A stretch of DNA of 64,000 nt from Kitasatospora sp. CB01950. Lineage in GTDB: Bacteria > Actinomycetota > Actinomycetes > Streptomycetales > Streptomycetaceae. Shown in pieces: positions 57,417 through 64,000 of this stretch. The notes under the pieces were generated by a model. The model saw only the letters and a program-made list of their open reading frames with translations. It was not told where the DNA came from and ran no database searches. The position numbers and the translations under genes are program-made. The stretch lies in assembly GCF_001905465.1 (NCBI RefSeq), contig NZ_LISX01000016.1:1-64000 (forward strand), read 5' to 3'. The first letter of the stretch is position 1. Every line of letters begins with the position of its first letter.

Positions 57417-58892
57417 TCAGCCTCCGGTGGACTGCCGGTGTCGAGGGTCCCCGCAGCGGGGCCTGGGGATCAGGGGCGGCACGGCCCTGAGACGGCACGG
57501 TCGGCGCTCGCGGCCGAGGCGGCGGACGGCGGCTGACACGGCGTCGGCCGAGGCTGTCGGCCGACCGCCGGCTGGGCTGCCGTCCTCGCCGGGCTCGGAG
57601 CCGACCGGCCCGGGCTCGGAACACGCCCGCTCCGCCCCGGCTTCGCTCCGCCCGGCCCCGGAGTCCTGCGCCGGATCGGCATCGGCGCGGGGCGCGGGCA
57701 CGGGCGGGGCGGCAGGCCCCCGCGAGGAACCGCCGGGCGGCGGGAGCTCGGGGTGTCGCCGGATCCCGGCCCGGCGCAGCCGGCCGGCGCGTTCGCTCCG
57801 AACCACCCGGAGCAGGGCCTCCGGGGCGATGCCGGCGTTCAGCGATTCGTAGAGCAGTTGGGCCAGGGTGTAGCCCGGGTCGAGCTCCAGTGCCCTGGCC
57901 AGCACGACCCGTGCCGTGGCGGGGTCGTCGGCCAGCCAGGACGTCCAGGCCAGCAGGGTCATCGGCGGGGCGGCGAGGTGCTCGAACGGGTCGACGCAGC
58001 GTTGGACGAGGTACCGCCAGAGCTTCTGGGCCGCGGCGAGTTCGTGCGGTTCGACGTATTCGGCGGCGCGGTCGCGGCCGAGTTTGTCCTGCAGGCCGAT
58101 CAGGATGCGGGCCGTCCGTCTGGTGTCGAGCTCCCGGGCGCCGCTGCGGAACTCGGCCATCGCGCTGGCAAGCAGCTCGTCGGTGCGCTCGACTGCCGTA
58201 TGGCGGCCGTCGGGACCGGCCAGCTCGCGGATGAACGGCGGCCCGGCATCCTCCAGCGCGCGGCGCTGCACCTCGCAGAGCGGCGGGCCCACCGGGGCCA
58301 GGCCGGACACGATCGCCCTGCGGCTGCCCCTCGGGGCGAGGCCCGCGAAGGTGGCCGCGACGGCAAGTGGGCTGGGCTGGTGGGCGGCACGGACCGGAGT
58401 GCCGTCCGGCGGACAGCAGTCGACTCCGGTGCACAGGAAGGACCACCAGTGGCCGGCGGAGACGCAGAGTGCCTCCTTGACGATCACCTGCTCGTCCTGG
58501 AAGGCCCGGACGAGTGCGGCCGCCAGCGGGCGGAGCTCCGCCAGCACGGCCTGTCCTCCCTCCGGCCCGGGCGTGCCCTCGTCGGGATCCCGGCACAGGT
58601 ACAGCAGCACTTGGGCGGGGCGGCGGTCGCGCTGTTCGGACAGCTCGATCAGCAGCCGGGCGGATTCTTCGGCGGTCCGCTCCCAGGACTCCGGATCCGC
58701 CGGGATGTCGATCCGGATCACCCCGCCCTGGTCGAGCGCGGGGCCCTGCAGGCCCACCGCGACGATGCTGTCGTCGGGGAAGAAACCCAGCAGGTAGGGG
58801 AGCATCTCCGCCATGTCGGCGGGGCCGCGCAGCCGGACCGGGAGGTGGCCGGGGCGCGGGGAGGGCTTGGTGGTGCGGTCGTCTGCGGTCAT
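57417..58892 (-). CDS. DUF4192 family protein
   Basis: This is a 491-residue protein. The DUF4192 domain opens with LPVRLRGPADMAEMLPYLLGFFPDDSIVAVGL and ends with an alpha-helical repeat-like region containing TLLAWTSWLADDPATARVVLARALELDPGYTLAQLL (about 330-365). The last 120 residues are disordered, rich in Pro, Glu and Arg. The family is restricted to actinobacteria; the function is unknown. ATG 58892 was chosen as the family start; the preceding site is weak. It is divergent from the recQ-like gene with 207 bp between starts, in which two DnaA-box 9-mers face each other. Confidence 0.88.
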   Translation of the reverse strand: MTADDRTTKPSPRPGHLPVRLRGPADMAEMLPYLLGFFPDDSIVAVGLQGPALDQGGVIRIDIPADPESWERTAEESARLLIELSEQRDRRPAQVLLYLCRDPDEGTPGPEGGQAVLAELRPLAAALVRAFQDEQVIVKEALCVSAGHWWSFLCTGVDCCPPDGTPVRAAHQPSPLAVAATFAGLAPRGSRRAIVSGLAPVGPPLCEVQRRALEDAGPPFIRELAGPDGRHTAVERTDELLASAMAEFRSGARELDTRRTARILIGLQDKLGRDRAAEYVEPHELAAAQKLWRYLVQRCVDPFEHLAAPPMTLLAWTSWLADDPATARVVLARALELDPGYTLAQLLYESLNAGIAPEALLRVVRSERAGRLRRAGIRRHPELPPPGGSSRGPAAPPVPAPRADADPAQDSGAGRSEAGAERACSEPGPVGSEPGEDGSPAGGRPTASADAVSAAVRRLGRERRPCRLRAVPPLIPRPRCGDPRHRQSTGG

Positions 58893-58944
58893 GGCGGAAA
58901 GACTGGACCCGATTCCGCCACCACCGCGGATATTTCGCTCACCC

Positions 58945-58953
58945 TGTGGATAA
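58945..58953 (-). promoter_or_regulatory. DnaA-box 9-mer (left)
   Basis: TTATCCACA on the minus strand (TGTGGATAA as written) is an exact match to the E. coli consensus DnaA box. It lies 52 bp before the DUF4192 start. Streptomyces boxes more often read TTGTCCACA. Confidence 0.5.
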
Positions 58954-59044
58954 ACCGGGGGGTTCAGCATCAGCTACCCCTAATGGCGGACAATTCCGGC
59001 CCGAACGGCCCCATTTGGCGGCATATCAACCGACAAGATCCGGG

Positions 59045-59053
59045 TTATCCACA
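59045..59053 (+). promoter_or_regulatory. DnaA-box 9-mer (right)
   Basis: TTATCCACA on the plus strand is an exact copy of the left box in opposite orientation, with starts exactly 100 bp apart. It lies 47 bp before the recQ-like start. Confidence 0.5.
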
Positions 59054-59099
59054 GCCTGCCATTCGCGGTCCGTCCGTGAAGCACGGTATCCATGACCTC

Positions 59100-61295
59100 A
59101 TGCAGACGCGCGAACTCCACCCGACCACTCCAGCCGACCGCGAAGCCGTCCGGGCTGCCGCGGAAGCCGTGCTGCACAGCCTCGCCGGACCCGCCGCGAC
59201 GCTGCGCGAGGACCAGTGGAAGGCCATCGAGGCCCTGGTGGTGGACAGTCGCCGCGCCCTGGTGGTGCAGCGCACCGGTTGGGGCAAGTCCGCTGTCTAC
59301 TTCATCGCCACGGCGCTGCTCCGGCAGCGCGGCGCCGGCCCGACGGTGATCGTCTCCCCGCTGCTGGCGCTGATGCGCAATCAGGTCGAATCGGCCGCCC
59401 GGGCGGGCATCCACGCCCGGACGATCAACTCGGCCAACCCGGAGGAGTGGGAGGAGATCCAGCAGGAGGTCGCCGACGGCCGGGTCGATGTCCTGCTGGT
59501 CAGCCCGGAGCGGCTCAACAACCCCGACTTCCGCGACCACGTGCTGCCCAAGCTCGCCGCCTCCACCGGCCTGCTGGTGGTGGACGAGGCGCACTGCATC
59601 TCCGACTGGGGCCACGACTTCCGGCCCGACTACCGGCGGCTGCGCACCATGCTCGCCGAGCTCTCCCCCGGCGTCCCGGTGCTGGCGACCACCGCGACGG
59701 CCAACGCCCGCGTCACCGCGGATGTCGCGGAGCAGCTCGGCACCGGCGTCGGTGACGCGCAGGCCCTGGTGCTGCGCGGCCCGCTGGACCGGGAGAGTCT
59801 CAGCCTCTCGGTGCTGTCGCTGCCCGACCCGGCGCACCGGCTGGCGTGGCTCGCCGACCACCTGGCCGACCTCCCCGGCTCCGGCATCATCTACACCCTG
59901 ACGGTCGCCGCCGCCGAGGAGGTCACCGAGTTCCTGCGCGAGCGCGGCTATCCGGTCGCCTCCTACTCCGGCCGGACGGAGGACGCCGAACGCCGCGAGG
60001 CCGAGGCGGCCCTGCTGGCCAACCGGGTCAAGGCCCTGGTCGCCACCTCCGCACTCGGCATGGGCTTCGACAAACCGGATCTCGGCTTCGTGGTCCACCT
60101 CGGCTCGCCGAGCTCCCCGATCGCCTACTACCAGCAGGTCGGCCGAGCCGGCCGTGGCGTCGACCGCGCCGAGGTGCTGCTGCTCCCCGGTCGGGAGGAC
60201 GAGGCGATCTGGCGGTACTTCGCCTCGATCGGCTTCCCCGCCGAGGAGCAGGTCCGCCGGACGCTGGCCGCGCTGGCCGAAGCCGGCCGACCGCTCTCCA
60301 CGGCGGCCCTGGAGACCTCCGTCGACCTCCGCCGCAGCCGGTTGGAGACCATGCTCAAGGTGCTCGACGTGGACGGCGCGGTCCGCCGGGTGCGGGGCGG
60401 CTGGGAGTCCACCGGTCGGCCGTGGCAGTACGACGCCGAGCGGTACGCAAAGGTCTCCAAGGCCCGCGCGGCCGAGCAGCAGGCGATGCGGGACTACATC
60501 GCGACCGAGGGCTGCCGGATGGAGTTCCTCCGACGCCAGCTCGACGACCCGGAGGCGGCGCCCTGCGGGCGCTGCGACCGGTGCGCCCGGGCCCAGCACT
60601 CCACCGAGGTGTCCGCCGAGGCCACCGGTGCGGCCCGCGCCGCCCTCGGCCGCCCCGGCGTCTCCTTCGAGACCAGGCGGATGTGGCCGACCGGCATGGA
60701 GTCCCTCGGCATCCCGCTGCGGGGGCGCATCCCGGCCACCCAGCAGGCCGAGCCGGGGCGCGCCCTCGGCAGGCTCTCCGACATCGGCTGGGGCACTCGG
60801 CTGCGCGCGCTGCTCGACGAGCGCGCCCCGGACGGCCCGCTGCCGCGCGAGGTGCTGGACGCCGTGGTCGGCGTGGTGGCGGACTGGGCACGCGGCCCGG
60901 GCGGCTGGGCGGGCCCGGCCGGTCCGGACGGCACCCGACTGGAGCGCCCGATCGGCGTGGTCGCCCTGGACTCCGCGACTCGACCACAGCTGGTGTCGGA
61001 CCTCGCCGGTGGCATCGCCTCGATCGGCCGGATGCCGCTGCTCGGCCGAGTCGGATACGCCACTGGGGAACCCCCGCACGGGCCGCGCAGCAACAGCGCC
61101 CAGCGGCTGCGCTCGGTCGCCGGAACACTCGCGCTCTCCCCGGGTCTGGCCGACACCCTGGCCGCGACTCCCGGCCCGGTCCTGCTGGTCGACGACCTGG
61201 TCGATTCGGGTTGGACGCTGACGGTCGCGGCCCGCCTGCTCCGCCAGGCCGGCGCCACGGCGGTGCTCCCCCTCGTCCTGGCCGTCCGGGGGTGA
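59100..61295 (+). CDS. recQ: RecQ-type helicase fused to a phosphoribosyltransferase-like domain
   Basis: This is a 731-residue protein. The helicase core has Walker A TGWGKS (59-64), DEAH (162-165), TTATAN, a second RecA domain ending QVGRAGRG, and a zinc-binding domain with ATEGCRMEFL and CGRCDRC. Instead of an HRDC domain the C-terminus (from about 600) ends with VLLVDDLVDSGWTL (694-707), the PRPP-binding loop of phosphoribosyltransferases such as ComF. It unwinds DNA 3'-5' in recombination repair; the role of the second domain is unknown. ATG 59100 is the family start, although its ribosome site is weak. Confidence 0.9.
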   Translation: MQTRELHPTTPADREAVRAAAEAVLHSLAGPAATLREDQWKAIEALVVDSRRALVVQRTGWGKSAVYFIATALLRQRGAGPTVIVSPLLALMRNQVESAARAGIHARTINSANPEEWEEIQQEVADGRVDVLLVSPERLNNPDFRDHVLPKLAASTGLLVVDEAHCISDWGHDFRPDYRRLRTMLAELSPGVPVLATTATANARVTADVAEQLGTGVGDAQALVLRGPLDRESLSLSVLSLPDPAHRLAWLADHLADLPGSGIIYTLTVAAAEEVTEFLRERGYPVASYSGRTEDAERREAEAALLANRVKALVATSALGMGFDKPDLGFVVHLGSPSSPIAYYQQVGRAGRGVDRAEVLLLPGREDEAIWRYFASIGFPAEEQVRRTLAALAEAGRPLSTAALETSVDLRRSRLETMLKVLDVDGAVRRVRGGWESTGRPWQYDAERYAKVSKARAAEQQAMRDYIATEGCRMEFLRRQLDDPEAAPCGRCDRCARAQHSTEVSAEATGAARAALGRPGVSFETRRMWPTGMESLGIPLRGRIPATQQAEPGRALGRLSDIGWGTRLRALLDERAPDGPLPREVLDAVVGVVADWARGPGGWAGPAGPDGTRLERPIGVVALDSATRPQLVSDLAGGIASIGRMPLLGRVGYATGEPPHGPRSNSAQRLRSVAGTLALSPGLADTLAATPGPVLLVDDLVDSGWTLTVAARLLRQAGATAVLPLVLAVRG

Positions 61296-61599
61296 GGGCG
61301 ATGCGATCCGACTCACCGGCCGTCCGGGCCTGCGGGCGTCCCCGGATGCCGGGCCCCGTTCACCGGACGGCTTCCGCCCGTACGCGCCTCGCTCACCGGA
61401 GGGTCAGCCGAATGGCCCTGCGACGGGCCGGGGACATGTCGGGCAATTAGGCCGGTTCCGGGCGGGCTTTGTCATTTCATCATTGCCGCTCGGTTGCTCG
61501 CGCCCGAGAATTGGAAGGTATCCAACGCCCGGTCCGTCGGACCCGGCCTTCGGCGTACGCCCGCGCACCCTCGGGAGCGCGGGCACGGGAAGGAGGATC
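61296..61599. other. Intergenic region, no gene seen
   Basis: The 304 bases after the recQ-like gene contain no supported gene and no strong hairpin. An A/T-richer patch at 61441-61490 (GGGCAATTAGG...TTTGTCATTTCATCATTG) probably holds the promoter of the next gene. Confidence 0.45.
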
Positions 61600-62280
61600 G
61601 TGATCAATGGCATCGACCAAGGTCCTTCCCAATACGACGGCCGCCGGACCATCACCCTGCAGGAGTGGGAGCGCCTCGATGTGCCCCTCCTTCACGCACC
61701 CCGGGAGTTCGTCACCGAGCTTCACCAGCGGCACCTCCCGCAGCCCGGCACCACAGTGGTGGCGGTGCTCGACCCCGGGCACCGGGTCGTGGCTTCGGCG
61801 TCCTTCGGCGTGCGCCCGCAGTTCAGCGACGGCTGGGACCACCGCAACGCGCTGCTCGGCCACCTCCGCCGAGTCACCCCGCACGACCTGAAGCGGATAT
61901 CCCCGAGCCGCACCGCCGTCCTGTTGCGCTGCCGCGACGGCAGGCCGGACTGGAACGAGCAGGACGGGGCCTGGATGTGGGCACTGCGCGCCGCCGCCGA
62001 ACTGCACGGACTGCGCTGCGGCTCGTACCTGACGCTCACCCCGGCCGGTTGGCTGTCGCTCGGCGACGGCCGGCACGGGCGCAACCCGCACTCCGGATCG
62101 TGGGCCCTCGGCCCGATCCACACCGTCACCGAACTGCCGCCGCGCACTCCGCCGGGCACCGGGCCCGAACGAGCTGCACCGACGGAGCCACCGGTCGCCC
62201 CGGTCACCTCGCTGGACACGGTCCGCGCCCTGGAGAGCGGCCGTGACAGCCGGACGATCCGCCGAACTGCCGCCCGCTGA
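61600..62280 (+). CDS. Hypothetical protein (226 aa)
   Basis: This is a 226-residue soluble protein I do not recognise. Its start is well supported: GTG 61600 sits 3-8 bases after an AAGGAGG core. Notable segments are TITLQEWERLDVPLLHAPREFV, TVVAVLDPGHRVVASASFGVRPQF and WALRAAAELHGLRCGSYLTLTPAGW. It has two Cys residues and no membrane helix. The last 40 residues are disordered. Codon composition is normal for the region, so it is probably a native streptomycete gene. It converges with the next gene across a terminator. Confidence 0.8.
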   Translation: MINGIDQGPSQYDGRRTITLQEWERLDVPLLHAPREFVTELHQRHLPQPGTTVVAVLDPGHRVVASASFGVRPQFSDGWDHRNALLGHLRRVTPHDLKRISPSRTAVLLRCRDGRPDWNEQDGAWMWALRAAAELHGLRCGSYLTLTPAGWLSLGDGRHGRNPHSGSWALGPIHTVTELPPRTPPGTGPERAAPTEPPVAPVTSLDTVRALESGRDSRTIRRTAAR

Positions 62281-62406
62281 ACGGTCGTCCACCCACGACA
62301 ACCCGCACACCGAAGCGACAGATCGACCGGTCGGCCGACTGACCGACCCGGCACCTCGCAGCCCCAACCCCGTTGCACCGGAACAGTATCGGCGCACGGC
62401 AAGGCC

Positions 62407-62432
62407 CCGGCTCCGCCCGTGGGCGGAGCCGG
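62407..62432. terminator. Bidirectional terminator
   Basis: A perfect 12-bp stem (62407-62418 with 62421-62432) separated by GT lies between the converging stops at 62280 and 62454. Confidence 0.8.
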
Positions 62433-62453
62433 ACCGGTGCGACGAACCGGCGG

Positions 62454-63068
62454 TCAGGCGAACAGCGGGGCGACGATGTCCGTCTCGCCGCAGACCACCA
62501 GCAGCTTCGCGGCCCGCTCCAGCGCCTTGCGCGCCGCAGCGGCCGCCCGCTCCGCATGGTTCTCGTTGACCACCAGCACCACCACGTCACGGCGCAGCGT
62601 CCGGTTCGTGGCGGCGTCGGCGTAGAACACGTCGCTGCTGTCGGCGAGTTGAGCCCAGTAGTGCTCCTCGCCGAAGCTGCGCTCGTGGTCCTGCCAGGGG
62701 TGCGCGGCACCGACCGTCAGGACCAGCACGTCGCCGGGGCGACGGCCGGACTCCAGCAGCGCGTCGACTGCTTCCTCGGCCCGGTCGAGGGCCTCGGTCG
62801 CGGCGACAGGCAGGAGTTGGACGGTCGGCCGGCCGGGGCGCGGCGCGGGGCCGGGCTTGGGCCGGGGTGCGGGCCGCTGACCGGGAATCGGGCGGTCCGC
62901 GCGGGGCGGAACGGGGCGCGGCGGGCCGGGGCGAGGGCCCGGGACCTGAGCGGCAACGGCGGTGGAGGAAGGCATACGGGGGGCGGGTGCGTCCGACTTG
63001 TGAGGAAGGGGAACGCCGGGGCCCGGGATCGTCTCGTGAATCTCCGGCTCCTCGGGGAAGACAGGCAT
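62454..63068 (-). CDS. Hypothetical protein with UvrD-C-terminus-like domain
   Basis: This is a 204-residue protein. The first 80 residues are Pro/Arg/Gly-rich and disordered. Residues about 82-204 form a compact alpha/beta domain with DVLVLTVGAAHPWQDHE, DVFYADAATNRTLRRDVVVLVVN and ALERAAKLLVVCGETD. The last segment resembles the motif V-VI end of UvrD/RecD-type helicases (VVVL...AL.RA...LLVVCG), but no Walker A or other helicase motif is present. It cannot be a helicase on its own. ATG 63068 follows ATAGGAATC. Confidence 0.75.
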   Translation of the reverse strand: MPVFPEEPEIHETIPGPGVPLPHKSDAPAPRMPSSTAVAAQVPGPRPGPPRPVPPRADRPIPGQRPAPRPKPGPAPRPGRPTVQLLPVAATEALDRAEEAVDALLESGRRPGDVLVLTVGAAHPWQDHERSFGEEHYWAQLADSSDVFYADAATNRTLRRDVVVLVVNENHAERAAAAARKALERAAKLLVVCGETDIVAPLFA

Positions 63069-63324
63069 ACCCGGATTCCTATCAAATGCCGGTCGGATGC
63101 GCACGGGCACCCCACCACTTGAAAGTCCGGCCGTTCGTGCACGGGCATGCAACAGCGCCCGAGCGACGGGTGGATGAATGATGACGAACCGTCAGAAACA
63201 GCGGATTTGGCAGCCCCCAGGACTCCCAGGGGTCGCTCGAAAGTCATGGCGAACCATCGGATTGTTCGACTGCGTGAGGGCGCGTTTCCGCCCCGAGGGC
63301 GCGTCGCGCGGCGCCGAGGGGCGC

Positions 63325-64000
63325 TCAGAATCCGAGCGAGAGCTGTTCGCCGGTGTCGGCCGAAGTGCGCTGCCGCTTGAGGTGGCTCCAGCGCGGCAGG
63401 GCGTCCATGTACGCCCAGGACAGGCGGTGGTGCTCGGTCGGGCCGAGCTCCTCCAGCGCCGCGCGGTGGGTCGGCGAGGGGTATCCGGCGTTCTCCTCGA
63501 ACGCGAACGCCGGGTGGTCCACGCCGAGTTCGGCCATCAGCGTATCCCGTCGGACCTTGGCCAGCACGGAGGCGGCGGAGACGCAGACGCACGACTGGTC
63601 GCCCTTGATCACCGTGCGGACCCGCCACGGGCCGCCCAGGTAGTCGTGCTTGCCGTCCAGGATCACCGCGTCGGGCTGCACCGGCAGCGCCTCCAGGGCG
63701 CGGACGGCGGCCAGCCGCAGCGCGGCGGTCATGCCGAGGTCGTCGCACTCCCGGGGCGAGGCGGCGCCGATCGCGTAGGCGGTCACCCAGTCCTCCAGGA
63801 TCGGGACGAGCGCCTCCCGGCGCCGCTCGGTGAGCAGCTTTGAGTCGGTGAGGCCCTCCGGGGGGCGGCGCAGCCCGGTGACGGCGGCGCCGACCATGAC
63901 CGGTCCGGCCCAGGCCCCGCGGCCCACCTCGTCCAGCCCGACCACCAGGCGGGCTCCGGCCCGGCGCAGGGAGCGCTCGACCGAGTGGGTCGGGGGGTCG
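63325..64000 (-). CDS. rnhB: Ribonuclease HII (5' end beyond the window)
   Basis: The enzyme cleaves RNA in RNA-DNA hybrids and removes single misincorporated ribonucleotides. Visible motifs: GLDEVGRGAWAGP (first catalytic Asp-Glu), TDSKLLTERRRE, the middle Asp in AVILDGKHDYL, and ASVLAKVRRD. The frame stays open to the window edge with DPPTHSVERSLRRAGARLV before the first motif, matching the known N-terminus of streptomycete RNase HII, so only the first few codons are missing. The internal GTG at 63945 is not the start. It ends with EQLSLGF. Confidence 0.95.
   Translation of the reverse strand, partial: DPPTHSVERSLRRAGARLVVGLDEVGRGAWAGPVMVGAAVTGLRRPPEGLTDSKLLTERRREALVPILEDWVTAYAIGAASPRECDDLGMTAALRLAAVRALEALPVQPDAVILDGKHDYLGGPWRVRTVIKGDQSCVCVSAASVLAKVRRDTLMAELGVDHPAFAFEENAGYPSPTHRAALEELGPTEHHRLSWAYMDALPRWSHLKRQRTSADTGEQLSLGF

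Noticed and set aside
57753..59099. Upstream extension of the recQ-like frame by about 450 codons
   Set aside because: It is antisense to the DUF4192 gene and composed of Ala/Arg/Gly-rich sequence; RecQ similarity begins right after ATG 59100.
63325..63945. rnhB starting at the internal GTG 63945
   Set aside because: That start would remove the conserved PPTHSVERSLR N-terminus, which is in frame up to the window edge; the true start lies just outside.

Overview
The window is about 64 kb of very GC-rich chromosomal core sequence from a streptomycete (Streptomyces or Kitasatospora type). The evidence is the family-specific proteins (SepH, WhiH, HrdB with its Lys/Ala-rich N-terminus, CutR/CutS, several actinobacterial DUF proteins), frequent GTG starts behind GGAGG-type ribosome sites, and long U-poor hairpin terminators. 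From memory, the gene order matches the S. coelicolor block from about rnhB-whiH-hrdB-parE to dut, read in reverse. I see no insertion sequence, prophage, CRISPR array or tRNA gene.

Layout. Bases 1-200 are the promoter-proximal leader of an rRNA operon that runs off the left edge on the minus strand. Next come a thioesterase-dut-DUF3710 set, DUF3093/DUF4193 genes, an acyl-ACP desaturase with tandem operators, and the cutR-cutS two-component pair (0.3-7.3 kb). A housekeeping stretch follows (7.7-21.8 kb): inositol-phosphatase family protein, ferrochelatase, MFS exporter, FAD lactone oxidase, sepH (cell division), sulfurtransferase, thymidine kinase, a GNAT/acyl-CoA-synthetase fusion and ptsH with a DasR box.

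At 21.9-33.1 kb lie an ABC-F ATPase behind a short upstream ORF and attenuator-like leader, a LuxR-type two-component pair, rtcB, a pair of M16 peptidases (one active, one lacking the zinc motif) and parC. At 33.2-36.1 kb sits a four-gene, translationally coupled cassette with two WXG100-like proteins. A sucrase/ferredoxin-like protein, a DUF485-acetate symporter pair, a second two-component pair and parE follow. Then come a secreted trypsin-like protease, hrdB (principal sigma factor) and whiH (sporulation regulator), followed by an ABC-type ATPase/permease pair with a degenerate ATPase, an NrtR-like NUDIX regulator, an amylo-glucosidase-like protein, a proline-iminopeptidase-like hydrolase, DUF4192, a RecQ helicase fused to a phosphoribosyltransferase-like domain, two proteins of uncertain function, and rnhB cut by the right edge.

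The genes mostly act independently: replication and topology (parC, parE, recQ, rnhB, dut, tdk), sigma and developmental control (hrdB, whiH, sepH), envelope and stress sensing (cutRS and two LuxR-type systems), and carbon control (ptsH, acetate symporter). The most interesting items are the ABC-F leader with its possible WblC-type promoter, the WXG100-like cassette, the RecQ-phosphoribosyltransferase fusion flanked by an exact pair of DnaA-box 9-mers, and the tandem operator of the desaturase gene.
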